A stretch of DNA of 64,000 bases from Rhodanobacteraceae bacterium (GCA_024234055.1 JACKOW010000002.1:620001-684000); one strand, 5' to 3'. Shown: positions 27,475 to 37,225, counted from the first letter of the stretch. Numbers and translations are program-made. Notes: generated by a model not told the origin, from the sequence alone.

Positions 27475-30400
27475 GCGCCCCCCGCGAACTCGATTGGCGC
27501 TCGCTCGATCTCGCCGGCACCACGCTGATCGAGGCCAGCGCCGGTACCGGCAAGACCTACAACATCGCCTTGCTCTATCTGCGCCTGCTGCTGGAGCGCC
27601 AATTGGGCGTCCGCCAGATTCTGGTGACCACCTTCACCGATGCCGCAGCGCAGGAACTCAAGGCCCGTATCCGCACCCGCCTGCTGGATGCCGAGCGAGC
27701 GTTGGGTGGCGCCGAGGCCGATGCCGAACTCCGTGCCTGGCTGGCCGATCTGGCCATGGCGCAGCCCAAGGCCCTGCTGCAGGCACGGCTGCGGCTGGCG
27801 CTGTCCGAGATCGATCTGGCGCCGATCTCCACCATCCACAGCTTCTGCCGCCGGGTGCTCACCGACTTCCCCTTCGACACCGGCGTGCCTTTCAACCTCG
27901 GCGAACTGGTCGATGAGACTGCGCTGCTGCGCGAGTGCGTGGAGGATTTCTGGCGCGGACGATTCCTGGTCGAACAGCCCGATCCCTGGGAAATGGCGAT
28001 GGTGCTCGATGGCGGGCCGGCCAAGCTGATGGCGCGGGTGCGAGCACTGCTCAGCGCTGAACCGGAGGCCATTCTGGCCTCCGATACCGATCGTTTGCGC
28101 CATTGGTGGCAGGCCTTCTGCGCCCAGGATCACAGCGCCTTGCGGGCCACGGTCGATGACAGCGGGGCCTTCAAGAATGTCGCCCGTTCGCGACTGCGAC
28201 GCGCGCTGCACAGCCTGCTGGAAGCCGTCGACCATGCCGATCCGGGTCGCGCGGCGTGGTCCGACCTGCACGATGTATTGCAGGCCGACAAACTCTGGGG
28301 ACAGTGGAAACAGAGCAACACGCTCCCCTTCGAGCAACGTCCGGAACTGAAGACGCTGGCGCAGGCTCAAGCGCTGTTCGAACGGGTCGAACAGCGCGTC
28401 AATCAGGCCACCGCCCTGGCCTGTGCCGCTTTTGTACGCGGCCAGATCCGTCACCGGCTGCAGGTCCGAGGGCAGATCACCTACACGACCCTGATCGAGG
28501 AAGTCCATGGTCGCTTGCACAGTGCGCGCGGCGAGGCTCTGGCGGAGCGCCTGGCCGAAGCCTGGCCGGCGGCCCTGATCGACGAGTTCCAGGACACCGA
28601 TGCCCGCCAGTGGCAGATCTTCCAGACATTGGCGAAGGCCCCGGCGGCGCAAACGCTGATCCTGATCGGCGATCCCAAACAGGCCATCTATGCCTTTCGC
28701 GGTGGCGATATCCACGCCTATCTGTCTGCCCGCGAGGCGCTGCCACCGGAACGGGTTCATTCGATCCGCCACAACTTCCGTTCCCATCCGGCGCTGCTGC
28801 GCGCGCTCAACGAGCTTTACCGATTGGCGGGAGACGATGCCTTCGGCGGCGGCCAGATCAGCTATGTGCCGGTGCTGCCGGGCGAGCCTGGGCGTTGGCA
28901 TGACTCCAAGGACAGCACGGCGCTGCATCTGCGGCTGGTGACGCCGCCCGGAAAGAACCTGGACGATCGCGATGACGCGATTCTGGAAGCCTGCGCTGAC
29001 GACATCGCCCACCTGCTCAACCGCGCCGACCTGCAGATCGATGGCCAGCCGATCGAGCCTGGTCATGTCGCCGTACTGCTCAGCACCAATCGGCAGATCA
29101 GCGATCTGCGCGCTCGTCTGATCGAGCGCCGGGTGCCGGTGGTCGGCAGCGGCAAGACCAGCGTGCTCGACACGCCCTGGGCCGATGATCTGCAGCTGCT
29201 GCTGCATGCGCTGCTGAACGCCAACGACGACTACGCCGTACGTGGGGCGCTGGCAACGCGCCTGCTGGGATTCGATGCCAGCCAGCTCGCTGCCATGGCG
29301 CATTCGCCGTCGCTGTGGGAAACACAGCTGGCACGTTTCGGCGACTGGCGCCAGCTCTGGGATCGACGCGGCATTCTGGCCGTCATCGAATCGATCGTGC
29401 TGCAGCAGGCGCCGCGGCTGCTGGCTGCCGCCGACGGCGAGCGCGCCCTGACCGATCTGCGCCATCTCGGGGAAGTTCTGCAAGCTGCCGCGGCCGAGTG
29501 CTACGGGCCGGAGGAACTCTATGCCTGGCTGATCGCAACCCGTTCTGAAGGTCTGACCGAAGAAGACGCCAGCCGAGAGCTGCAGCTGCGCATCGAGAGC
29601 GAGGCCAGGCGGGTGCAACTGCTCACCCTGCACGCCAGCAAGGGTCTGGAGTTCCCAGTGGTTTTCGTGCCCATGGCCTGGCGCCATCGCAAGATCCCGA
29701 GTGTAGACTGGGCCGTCTTCCACGACGGCGAGCATCGGCGCCGACTCGATCTGGGCAGCGCCAACTTCACCGCCCACAAGCTGATCGAAGCCGAAGAGGA
29801 CATGCAGGAAAGCCTGCGGCGCCTGTATGTGGCCTTGACCCGGGCCAAGTACCGTTGCCAGATCTACGCCTGTGCAGATGTGGCGCCCAGCGCCGAGTCC
29901 GCGCGGCCAGGAAGGGGCGAGCTGGACATCCTGCTGGGGGCGGCGCTGGCCCGCGCCAGCGCCAGGCACGACGGCGTACCCTGGGAAGCACTGACGCAAG
30001 AGGTTCCGGGCCTGGCCCTGAGCTTCGAGGCGGATGCGCCTGCCGAATACACGCAAGCACCAGCGAGCGATCAGGTTCGTCAGGCCAGAACGCCCAGCCG
30101 CGTCCCGCGACCGCGCTTTGGCCTGCACAGCTTTTCCTCGCTGACCCAGTACGGCGCCAGCAGCACCAGGGACAACACGCGTGGCGCCGAGGACGAGATC
30201 ACGCTACCAGGCGAGGCTGTGCCCGTGCCGGATGCAGGCCCTGCGCACCCGCTGCTGCAGGCGCTGTCGGGGCTCAAGGGCCCGCGTTTCGGCGATGCCA
30301 TGCATCAGTTGTTGGAAGAAGATGCCGGCAAGCTCCGCTTTGCCCAGCAGATCGAGCGCATCGAAGCCGCATTGCAGGCACAAGGCGTGCGCCTAGACCC

Positions 30401-30992
30401 GGCGCAGGCTTCTGCACAGCTGAGGGCCATCGCGGCCATGCTCGACCGCTGCCTGCAGTCCGAACTGGCACCGGGCCTGAAGCTGGGGCGTCTGCCGGCG
30501 CACAAGCGCCGACCCGAATTCGAATTCGCCTTCGCTCTCGATGCAGCCCGCTGGGGTCGGCTCGGCGCGCTGCTGCAGGCACATGGATTGGGGGACTGGT
30601 GGCCGCCCGCCGATGATGGCCGGGTGCTGCGTGGTTTGATGAAGGGCTACATCGATCTGCTGTTCGAATGGAAGGGCCGCTTCCATGTGCTCGACTACAA
30701 GAGCAACTGGCTGGGCGACAGCCTGAACGACTATCAGCCCGAGCGACTGGAAGCCAGCATGCGCGAGCATCGCTACGGCCTGCAGGCGCTGGTCTACAGT
30801 GTGGCCCTGCATCGTTATCTGGGACAGCGCATCGACGACTACCGGTCCGAGGACCATCTGGGCGAGAGCTGGTATCTGTTCCTGCGCGCGATCGGCCTCG
30901 GCCCCGGTGCCGGCCTGTGGCGCCGATCCTTCCCGGTGGCGCTGATCGAGGCTCTGGATGCGCTGTTCGACGGCGCCGAGGTGCAGCCATGA
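27471..30992 (+). CDS. recB: Exodeoxyribonuclease V subunit beta (RecB helicase-nuclease)
   Basis: From ATG 27471 the product is 1173 residues. Walker A is ASAGTGKT at 22-29. UvrD-type helicase motifs follow: TTFTDAAAQELKARI (motif Ia region), ISTIHSFCRRVL, LIDEFQDTDARQWQIF (motif II), LIGDPKQAIYAFRGGDIHAY (motif III), LLTLHASKGLEFPVVFVP (motif V) and RRLYVALTRAKY (motif VI). The C-terminal nuclease domain carries GYIDLLF and VLDYKSNW, the D-x-K catalytic signature. It is the 3'-5' helicase and sole nuclease of RecBCD. It overlaps recC upstream and recD downstream by 4 nt each, consistent with stoichiometric translation. Confidence 0.96.
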   Translation: MSAPRELDWRSLDLAGTTLIEASAGTGKTYNIALLYLRLLLERQLGVRQILVTTFTDAAAQELKARIRTRLLDAERALGGAEADAELRAWLADLAMAQPKALLQARLRLALSEIDLAPISTIHSFCRRVLTDFPFDTGVPFNLGELVDETALLRECVEDFWRGRFLVEQPDPWEMAMVLDGGPAKLMARVRALLSAEPEAILASDTDRLRHWWQAFCAQDHSALRATVDDSGAFKNVARSRLRRALHSLLEAVDHADPGRAAWSDLHDVLQADKLWGQWKQSNTLPFEQRPELKTLAQAQALFERVEQRVNQATALACAAFVRGQIRHRLQVRGQITYTTLIEEVHGRLHSARGEALAERLAEAWPAALIDEFQDTDARQWQIFQTLAKAPAAQTLILIGDPKQAIYAFRGGDIHAYLSAREALPPERVHSIRHNFRSHPALLRALNELYRLAGDDAFGGGQISYVPVLPGEPGRWHDSKDSTALHLRLVTPPGKNLDDRDDAILEACADDIAHLLNRADLQIDGQPIEPGHVAVLLSTNRQISDLRARLIERRVPVVGSGKTSVLDTPWADDLQLLLHALLNANDDYAVRGALATRLLGFDASQLAAMAHSPSLWETQLARFGDWRQLWDRRGILAVIESIVLQQAPRLLAAADGERALTDLRHLGEVLQAAAAECYGPEELYAWLIATRSEGLTEEDASRELQLRIESEARRVQLLTLHASKGLEFPVVFVPMAWRHRKIPSVDWAVFHDGEHRRRLDLGSANFTAHKLIEAEEDMQESLRRLYVALTRAKYRCQIYACADVAPSAESARPGRGELDILLGAALARASARHDGVPWEALTQEVPGLALSFEADAPAEYTQAPASDQVRQARTPSRVPRPRFGLHSFSSLTQYGASSTRDNTRGAEDEITLPGEAVPVPDAGPAHPLLQALSGLKGPRFGDAMHQLLEEDAGKLRFAQQIERIEAALQAQGVRLDPAQASAQLRAIAAMLDRCLQSELAPGLKLGRLPAHKRRPEFEFAFALDAARWGRLGALLQAHGLGDWWPPADDGRVLRGLMKGYIDLLFEWKGRFHVLDYKSNWLGDSLNDYQPERLEASMREHRYGLQALVYSVALHRYLGQRIDDYRSEDHLGESWYLFLRAIGLGPGAGLWRRSFPVALIEALDALFDGAEVQP

Positions 30993-32704
30993 ACACCGCC
31001 GAACGCGTCGGTGCGCTGGATGCCGCCATGCAGCGCTGGGCGCTGAAACGCTCGGGGTCGGCCGTGCTGGCCCGGGCCATCGGGCTGGCGGTCGCGGCCG
31101 AGGCCGATGGCCATGCCTGCGTGCGCCTCGGCGCCGACGGCGATTTCCGTGAATTGGCGATCCACCCCTGGGTCGGCGACGGCAGCGAACTCAAGCCCTG
31201 CGTGCTGACCGCGGCCGGCGATTTCTTCCTCTGGCGCAACTGGCGGCACGAGCAGCGGATTGCCGCCGAAGTTTCGGCACGCATCAGTGCAGCGCAGACC
31301 GTCGACAGCAGGGCGCTGCAGGCGGATCTGGATCTGCTGTTCGCCGGCATGAATCCGGTGCACGCCGGCGGCCAGCGCCAGGCTGTGCAATCGGCCATGG
31401 GCAAGAAGCTGTTCGTGCTCAGCGGTGGGCCGGGCACCGGCAAGACCAGCACCGTGCTGCGCCTGCTGCTGATGCTGCAACGGCACGGCGGGCACCAGGG
31501 CGAGATCCGCATGGCCCTGGCGGCGCCCACCGGTAAGGCCGCGCAGCGGCTCTCGCAGGCGCTGCGCGAGGGCAAGCAGGCACTGGCAGCCAGTCTGGCT
31601 GATCGCGGCCAGGGCTGGACCGAAGCCTTGTCAGCCATTCCGGAAAGCGCCCAGACCCTGCATCGATTGCTCGGCTTCCAGCCGCAGCTCGACCGTTTCC
31701 GTTTCGATCGCGATCAGCGCCTGCCGCATCAGATCGTGGTCATCGACGAGGCCTCGATGGTGGATCTGGCGCTGATGCGCGCCAGTTTCGACGCGTTGGC
31801 CGACAACGCAACGCTGATCCTGATCGGTGATCCGGATCAGCTGGTATCGGTGTCGGCCGGATCGGTTCTGGCCGATCTGGTCAAGGCCGCCGCTGCCGAT
31901 CCGGCACTCGGCGGCCATCACGCCGAGCTACGCCATGTCTGGCGTGCGGGCGGCACTCTGGCCCGGATTTACGCCGCGATCCGTCGCGGCGCGGCCGGCG
32001 AAGTGCACGCGCTGCTCGCGGCCGACGCCGAGCAACACTGGTTTCCCACCGATGATCCCGCCGCGCTGGCGCGGCAGCTTCAGCGCTGGCTGGCGCGACC
32101 GGAGTGGCCGGCACTGCAGACGCAGCTGTCGCGCACCGCCAGCGATCCGCACCAGGCTTTCGCCGCCCTGCGCCAGCTGCAACTGCTCTGTGCACTGCGC
32201 TCCGGACGCTATGGTGCCAGCGAACTCAATGTCTGGATCGATGCCCAGCGACGCCAGCAACTCGGTGGCGCGCTATGGTATCCGGGCCGGCCGGTGCTGA
32301 TCCGCCACAATGATTACGGCCGCCGCCTCTACAACGGTGATATCGGCCTGACGCTGCCCATCGGCGGCGAATTGCGGGTGTGCTTCGAGAGCCTGGATGC
32401 CGACGGCGCACGGAGTCTGCGCATGCTCTCACCCCGTGAGTTGCCCGAGCATGATCTGGCCTACGCGCTGACCGTCCATCAGGCCCAGGGCTCCGAGTAC
32501 GACCACGTCGCCGTGCTCTTGCCCCCCGACGCCAGCAGTCAAATCCTGTCACGACAACTGCTCTACACCGGCGTCTCCCGCGCCCGGCGCAGCGTCGAGA
32601 TCTGGAGCAGCGCAGCCAGTCTGCAGGCAGCGCTCGACCAGGTGAGCCTGCGCGCCGGCGGCTTGCGTGAGCGACTGACGCAGGCGCAGGACAGCCCGCC
32701 GTAG
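30989..32704 (+). CDS. recD: Exodeoxyribonuclease V subunit alpha (RecD helicase)
   Basis: The 571-residue product is a RecD-type 5'-3' SF1B helicase. Walker A is GGPGTGKT at about 146-153, DEx motif II is VVIDEASMVD, motif III is LILIGDPDQL, and the C-terminal TVHQAQGSEYDHV and YTGVSRARRSVEIW are the UvrD_C_2/RecD motifs. It is shorter than the E. coli protein (about 608). ATG 30989 overlaps the recB stop. The TAG stop (32702-32704) is inside a GTAGGAGCG REP unit, so the repeat defines the exact C-terminus SPP. Confidence 0.95.
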   Translation: MNTAERVGALDAAMQRWALKRSGSAVLARAIGLAVAAEADGHACVRLGADGDFRELAIHPWVGDGSELKPCVLTAAGDFFLWRNWRHEQRIAAEVSARISAAQTVDSRALQADLDLLFAGMNPVHAGGQRQAVQSAMGKKLFVLSGGPGTGKTSTVLRLLLMLQRHGGHQGEIRMALAAPTGKAAQRLSQALREGKQALAASLADRGQGWTEALSAIPESAQTLHRLLGFQPQLDRFRFDRDQRLPHQIVVIDEASMVDLALMRASFDALADNATLILIGDPDQLVSVSAGSVLADLVKAAAADPALGGHHAELRHVWRAGGTLARIYAAIRRGAAGEVHALLAADAEQHWFPTDDPAALARQLQRWLARPEWPALQTQLSRTASDPHQAFAALRQLQLLCALRSGRYGASELNVWIDAQRRQQLGGALWYPGRPVLIRHNDYGRRLYNGDIGLTLPIGGELRVCFESLDADGARSLRMLSPRELPEHDLAYALTVHQAQGSEYDHVAVLLPPDASSQILSRQLLYTGVSRARRSVEIWSSAASLQAALDQVSLRAGGLRERLTQAQDSPP

Positions 32705-32803
32705 GAGCGCCCCGGCGGCGCGACCGCTGTAGGAGCGCCCTTGCGGCGCGACCGCTGTCGACGTCTTGCGACAGGATGATCGCGACTCAAGGGCGCGCCT
32801 ACG
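32701..32803. repeat. REP cluster after recD
   Basis: Two plus-oriented units (32701-32725 and 32729-32753, GTAGGAGCGCC...GGCGCGACC) are followed by an inverted, more diverged one (32778-32803, CGCGACTCAAGGGCGCGCCT core). The units can pair into hairpins and may act as a transcript end for recCBD. The rest of the 275-bp spacer to 32979 shows no gene. Confidence 0.85.
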
Positions 32804-32979
32804 CTTGAACTCTCGGTGGGTCAATCCGCTTCCCGCACTCCGCCGGAAGAGCGTCCAGACAAGTCTGGACCTGCAACAGCACGACACCAACCCGAAGCAC
32901 AGCCCCATGCTCCGCGGGGTATCATGGCGGCCTCTGTGAATGTGCCCCTAGGGCCGTTCGACACTGCATCGAGAATGCC

Positions 32980-34503
32980 ATGTCTGCCGTACGTCCGCTG
33001 CCGCCGCAATCCCATGAATCGATCTGTCTGGAGGACTGGTTTGCGCCTTTCCGCCAGCACACCGTTGGTATCGACCAGCGCTTCGACAGTCCTTTCGGCA
33101 GTCAGCGCATCGTCTACGCCGACTGGATCGCCAGCGGTCGTTTGTATGGGCCCATCGAGGATCTGCTGCACCACCAGATCGGCCCTTTCGTCGGCAACAC
33201 CCACACCGAGACCTCGGAAACCGGCACCACGATGACGCGCGCCTATCACCGCGCTTTCGACATCATCAAGCGCCACGTCAATGCCTGCAAGGACGACGCC
33301 GTGGTCTCCTACGGTTCGGGCATGACTGCGGTGGTCAACAAGTTCCAGCGCATCCTCGGCCTGCGCGTGCACGAGAACTATCTGGCGCAGATCCGTCCGC
33401 CCTGCGGCGAGCGGCCGATCGTGTTCGTGACCCATATGGAGCACCATTCCAACCAGACCTCCTGGCTGGAAACCATCTGCGAAGTGCGGGTGATCCCGGC
33501 CACCGCCGATGGCCTGGTTGACCTGGCCGGCCTGGATCAGTTGCTGATCGAATACGCCGACCGCAAGATCAAGATCGCCAGCATCACCAGCTGCTCCAAC
33601 GTCACCGGCATCATCACGCCCTATCACGACATCGCCGAACGCATGCACCGCGCCGGCGGCCTGTGCTTCGTCGATTTCGCCGCGAGCGCGCCCTACATCC
33701 AGATCGACATGCACCCGCCCGGGCGACCGGATGCGGGCCTCGATGCGATCTTCTTTTCGCCGCACAAATTCCTCGGCGGCCCCGGCACCAGCGGCATCCT
33801 GATCTTCAACAAGCGCCTCTATCGCAATCGTGTGCCCGACAACCCCGGCGGCGGTACGGTGGATTGGACCAACCCCTGGGGCGAGCACAAGTACGTGGAC
33901 GATGTGGAAGCCCGCGAGGACGGTGGCACGCCCGGCTTTCTGCAGGCCATCCGCACGGCGTTGGCCATCCAGTTGAAGGACGCAATGGGCGTGCCGAACA
34001 TCCTGGCGCGCGAAGCAGAACTGCTGGATCTGATCTGGCCACAACTGCTGGCCATCCCCAATGTGCGGGTGCTGGCCGCGAATCAGCGCCAGCGCATCGG
34101 CTGCATTTCCTTCTACATCGATGACTTGCATTACAACCTGGCGGTCAAGCTGCTGAACGACCGCTATGGCATCCAGGTGCGCGGCGGCTGTTCCTGTGCC
34201 GGCACCTACGGCCACTACCTGCTGCAGGTCTCGCACGAGCATTCCAAGTCGATCACCGACCAGATCAGCTGCGGCATCCTCAGCGACAAACCGGGCTGGG
34301 TGCGGCTGTCGCTGCACCCGACCATGACCAACGCCGAAGCCCAGTACATCGTCGATGCGATCCGCACCCTGGCCGAGAATCACAATGCCTGGGCCAAGGA
34401 TTACAGCTACTGCGGCCGCAGCAACGAATTCGCCCACATCAGCGCCTGCGAACAGAAATCCGTCGACGCCCGGATCGACGGCTGGTTCAGCACCCTCCGC
34501 TGA
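32980..34503 (+). CDS. Class V aminotransferase / cysteine desulfurase-like PLP enzyme
   Basis: The 507-residue fold-type I PLP protein has a probable Schiff-base lysine Lys263 in FFSPHKFLGGPGTSG, and upstream GNTHTETSETG and SGMTAVVNKF form the cofactor pocket. A Cys-containing loop RGGCSCAGTYGHYLL sits where cysteine desulfurases have their active-site Cys, but the sequence does not match IscS or SufS closely. Length exceeds the usual 400 because of N- and C-terminal additions. No iron-sulfur scaffold or thiolation gene is adjacent, so I call the superfamily only. It converges on the acyl-CoA reductase gene, with a terminator between them. Confidence 0.85.
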   Translation: MSAVRPLPPQSHESICLEDWFAPFRQHTVGIDQRFDSPFGSQRIVYADWIASGRLYGPIEDLLHHQIGPFVGNTHTETSETGTTMTRAYHRAFDIIKRHVNACKDDAVVSYGSGMTAVVNKFQRILGLRVHENYLAQIRPPCGERPIVFVTHMEHHSNQTSWLETICEVRVIPATADGLVDLAGLDQLLIEYADRKIKIASITSCSNVTGIITPYHDIAERMHRAGGLCFVDFAASAPYIQIDMHPPGRPDAGLDAIFFSPHKFLGGPGTSGILIFNKRLYRNRVPDNPGGGTVDWTNPWGEHKYVDDVEAREDGGTPGFLQAIRTALAIQLKDAMGVPNILAREAELLDLIWPQLLAIPNVRVLAANQRQRIGCISFYIDDLHYNLAVKLLNDRYGIQVRGGCSCAGTYGHYLLQVSHEHSKSITDQISCGILSDKPGWVRLSLHPTMTNAEAQYIVDAIRTLAENHNAWAKDYSYCGRSNEFAHISACEQKSVDARIDGWFSTLR

Positions 34504-34647
34504 AGGGCGCTGAAGCGGGAATCCAGTCGCAGCGCACCAAGATGAAGCCGCCCGATGCGGCCGTCGGCTTCGCCAAACGCTTTCAAGTCCGCGTGGTCTT
34601 TTTCTCGAACAACACGTTCGGCGCATCCTTGCTTTCTGGACGCTGTT

Positions 34648-34688
34648 CTTCGCGTTCTCGCTGCTTTTCCCTCGCGTACTCTGTGTCC
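34648..34688 (+). repeat. CTTCGTGTTCTCTCTGC-type dispersed repeat, copy C
   Basis: This 41-bp element matches 36 of 41 positions of copy A, here without the GTAGCC element in front. It lies between the convergent PLP enzyme and acyl reductase genes. Confidence 0.7.
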
Positions 34689-34713
34689 AGCTCTCGGCCA
34701 CGATCTGCTCACG

Positions 34714-34740
34714 AAAAAGGCGCCCCTGAAGGCGCCCTTT
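34714..34740. terminator. Bidirectional terminator between convergent genes
   Basis: AAAAAGGCGCCCCTGAAGGC followed by GCCCTTT forms a GGCGCC stem flanked by an A-run on one side and a T-run on the other. It sits between the stops at 34503 (+) and 34767 (-). Confidence 0.7.
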
Positions 34741-34766
34741 CCGTGCCAGCGATACTGCTCAGCGGG

Positions 34767-36758
34767 CTACCAATGCACGCCGCGCATCAGCGAGGCGAAG
34801 GCCACCTGCTCGCTTGACGGCGGCGCTTCCTGACCACCCTTCACGCCCTTGGCAGCCGCGGAGTCCGGGAACAGCTGGAAGGCGGTGTTGAGCACCACCT
34901 GGTAGACCTTCGGTGCCATCAGGTGCAGCATTTCCGCGAAAATGCCCATGCGTGTCGCCAAACGGTGCGGGCGTTCGATGATGCCGCGCACCACCATGTC
35001 GCCGGCCTCGTCCGGAGTCAGCGTGGGCACGTTGTCGTAGATCTTGGTGGGGCCGATCATCGGCGTCTTCACCAAGGGCATGTTGATGATGGTGAAGTGG
35101 ATGTTCTTGTCCGAGAACTCACTGGCGGCGCAGCGTGAGAAGGCATCGAGCGCGGCCTTGCTGGCCACATAGGCCGAGAACCGCGGCGCGTTGGTCAGCA
35201 CACCGATCGAGCTGATGTTGATCACATGCCCCTTGCGGCGCTCGGTCATGCCCGGCAGGAAACCCATCACCAGACGCAGCGACCCGAAATAGTTCAGCTG
35301 CATGGTGCGCTCGAAGTCGTGGAAGCGATCGTAGGACAGTTCGATCGAGCGCCGGATCGATCGGCCGGCATTGTTGACCAATACATCCACCGCGCCATGT
35401 TCGGCCGTGACCTTCTTGACCAAGTCATCGGCCGAAGCCAAGTCAGCCAGATCCACCTGGTAAATGAACACCTTGGCGTTCTTGGTCTCGGCCTCGATCT
35501 CGGCCTTGGCCTTCTCCAGATCCTCCAGTCCACGGGCGCAGATCAGGGTACGGGCGCCGGCGGCTGCGACCTTCTTGGCCGTCGCCAGACCGATACCCGA
35601 GGATCCGCCGGTGATCAGGACCACCTTGTCCTTGACCCGGCTGGACAGCGAGCGATCGACAAACAGGTCCGGATCGAGGTGACGCTCCCAGTAGTCCCAC
35701 AGGCGCCAGGCGTAGGTATCGAGATCAGGGACCTTGATCCCGGTACCCTTGAGCGCGCGCTCGGTTTCACGACTGTCGAAGCGGGTCGGATAGTTGAAGA
35801 ACTTGAGGACATCGGCCGGAATGTTCAGGCTCTTGAGCACGTGCCCCATGATCCGGCGCACCGGCGGCAACATCCCGATCGCTCCGCGGATGGACGCCGG
35901 GATGATCTGGAAGATGCGCGCGTCGATGCGCATGGTCATCTCCGGCGCATGTCCGGCATAGGCGAAGCTGTTCAGCACCTCGCCGACCCGGCGCGGCGCC
36001 GGATCAGTCAGATGAAAGCAGCCGCCGTCGAAGCCTTTTTCATGGGCGATGTGGTCCATGGCGTTGACCACGAAATCCACCGGCACCAGATTGATGCGCC
36101 CGCCTTCCATGCCCAGCAAGGGCATCCACGGCGGCAACAGCTCGCGCATGCGCTTGAGCAGCGTGAAGAAGTAATAGGGACCATCGATCTTGTCGATCTC
36201 ACCGGTCTGCGAATGGCCGACGACCATGCCCGGCCTGTAGATCCGGAAGGGGCGCTTGCACTCCTTGCGGACGATGCCTTCCGAATCATGCTTGGTGCGG
36301 AAATAGGGATGATCGAGGTTCTCCGCCTCGTCGAACATATCCTCGCGGAATACACCCGAATACAGGCCCGCGGCGGCAATCGAACTGACGTGATGGAAGC
36401 AGCCCGCCCCCAGCGCGTCGGCCAACTGCACCGCATTGCGGGTGCCGTCGATATTCGCCGCCTGCTGCGACTCGGCGCTGGCTGACAGGTCATAGATGGC
36501 CGCCAGATGGAAGAAGTGCTTGATCTTGCCCTTGAGCTGCGATTGCGCCTGGGCACTCAGGCCGAGCTTGGCCTTGGTCAGATCACCGGTGACGGCTACC
36601 AGACGATCGCCGGCTTCCGGATACCTGGCCTGCAAGGCCTCGAACTTCTCCTTGGAGCCGCGCCGGACCAGCACATGAATCGTGCCCTTGCGCTTGAGCA
36701 GATTCCCGATCAGGAATCGCCCCAGAAAGCCGGTGGCGCCCGTAACGAAGTAAGTCAT
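34767..36758 (-). CDS. Two-domain fatty acyl-CoA/ACP reductase (Maqu_2220 type)
   Basis: The 663-residue product fuses two Rossmann reductases. The N-terminal one (about 1-360) has TGATGFLGRFL at 6-16 and a catalytic YFRTK. The C-terminal SDR (about 375-610) has TGGSSGIGLATAK near 382 and YVASK. From memory the architecture, length and many blocks (HVSSIAAAGLYSGVFREDMF, RSIRRSIELSYDRFHDFERT, the C-terminal EQVAFASLMRG) correspond to the Marinobacter Maqu_2220 enzyme, which reduces fatty acyl-CoA or acyl-ACP via aldehyde to primary fatty alcohol with NADPH. The alcohol is the substrate for wax ester synthesis, and a WS/DGAT gene lies 7 kb away. It is divergent from the ACBP-TetR pair. ATG is preceded by GGGGGAGGAA. 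Confidence 0.92.
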   Translation of the reverse strand: MTYFVTGATGFLGRFLIGNLLKRKGTIHVLVRRGSKEKFEALQARYPEAGDRLVAVTGDLTKAKLGLSAQAQSQLKGKIKHFFHLAAIYDLSASAESQQAANIDGTRNAVQLADALGAGCFHHVSSIAAAGLYSGVFREDMFDEAENLDHPYFRTKHDSEGIVRKECKRPFRIYRPGMVVGHSQTGEIDKIDGPYYFFTLLKRMRELLPPWMPLLGMEGGRINLVPVDFVVNAMDHIAHEKGFDGGCFHLTDPAPRRVGEVLNSFAYAGHAPEMTMRIDARIFQIIPASIRGAIGMLPPVRRIMGHVLKSLNIPADVLKFFNYPTRFDSRETERALKGTGIKVPDLDTYAWRLWDYWERHLDPDLFVDRSLSSRVKDKVVLITGGSSGIGLATAKKVAAAGARTLICARGLEDLEKAKAEIEAETKNAKVFIYQVDLADLASADDLVKKVTAEHGAVDVLVNNAGRSIRRSIELSYDRFHDFERTMQLNYFGSLRLVMGFLPGMTERRKGHVINISSIGVLTNAPRFSAYVASKAALDAFSRCAASEFSDKNIHFTIINMPLVKTPMIGPTKIYDNVPTLTPDEAGDMVVRGIIERPHRLATRMGIFAEMLHLMAPKVYQVVLNTAFQLFPDSAAAKGVKGGQEAPPSSEQVAFASLMRGVHW

Positions 36759-36904
36759 GCCTGTTCCTCCCCCGAAGTTTTCGAGATTTGGGCCGCCGCG
36801 GAACCGGCGGATTGCCGCCTAAGATAACCAGCCTGAAGCCGAGCCGCTAGCAACTCGAACGTGATACTTGTACAGAGGGGCTGCAGGAACACTTGCGATT
36901 CCTG

Positions 36905-36918
36905 ATCGTCGGAACGAT
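36905..36918. promoter_or_regulatory. Possible operator (ATCGT-N4-ACGAT) in the divergent promoter region
   Basis: A short inverted repeat with 5-bp arms lies 44 bp upstream of the ACBP start, in the 203-bp region shared with the divergent acyl-CoA reductase gene. It would be a natural site for the TetR protein encoded two genes away. The arms are short enough to be chance. Confidence 0.25.
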
Positions 36919-36961
36919 AGTGGCGACCGGGATTGACCAACAATTTCTGGGGGAAACACAG

Positions 36962-37225
36962 ATGTCAGACATCGAAAGCCAGTTTCAAGCCGCCACCGAA
37001 GCCGCCAAGCAGTTGCCGGAACGTCCCGACAACGACACCATGCTGAAGCTCTACAGCCACTTCAAGCAGGCAACAGAGGGCGATGTCTCGGGCCCGAAGC
37101 CCGGTTTCTTCGACTTCGTGGGTACTGCCAAGTACGAAGCCTGGGAGAAACTCAAGGGTCTTACCCATGACGAGGCAAAGCAGAAGTACATCGACCTGGT
37201 CAAACGCCTCGGCGGAAACTTCTGA
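36962..37225 (+). CDS. Acyl-CoA-binding protein
   Basis: The product is 87 residues, the standard size of stand-alone ACBP (PF00887). Family blocks are clear: FQAATEAAKQLPERP, LKLYSHFKQATEGD, the KPGFFDFVGTAKYEAWEKLK core (equivalent to the eukaryotic KYDAWxxL with its acyl-CoA phosphate-binding Lys and Tyr residues) and a final EAKQKYIDLVKRL helix. It binds long-chain acyl-CoA in the cytosol and could present it to the reductase or acyltransferase. ATG 36962 follows GGGGGAA. The TetR gene begins only 7 nt after the stop, so the two are probably co-transcribed. Confidence 0.95.
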   Translation: MSDIESQFQAATEAAKQLPERPDNDTMLKLYSHFKQATEGDVSGPKPGFFDFVGTAKYEAWEKLKGLTHDEAKQKYIDLVKRLGGNF

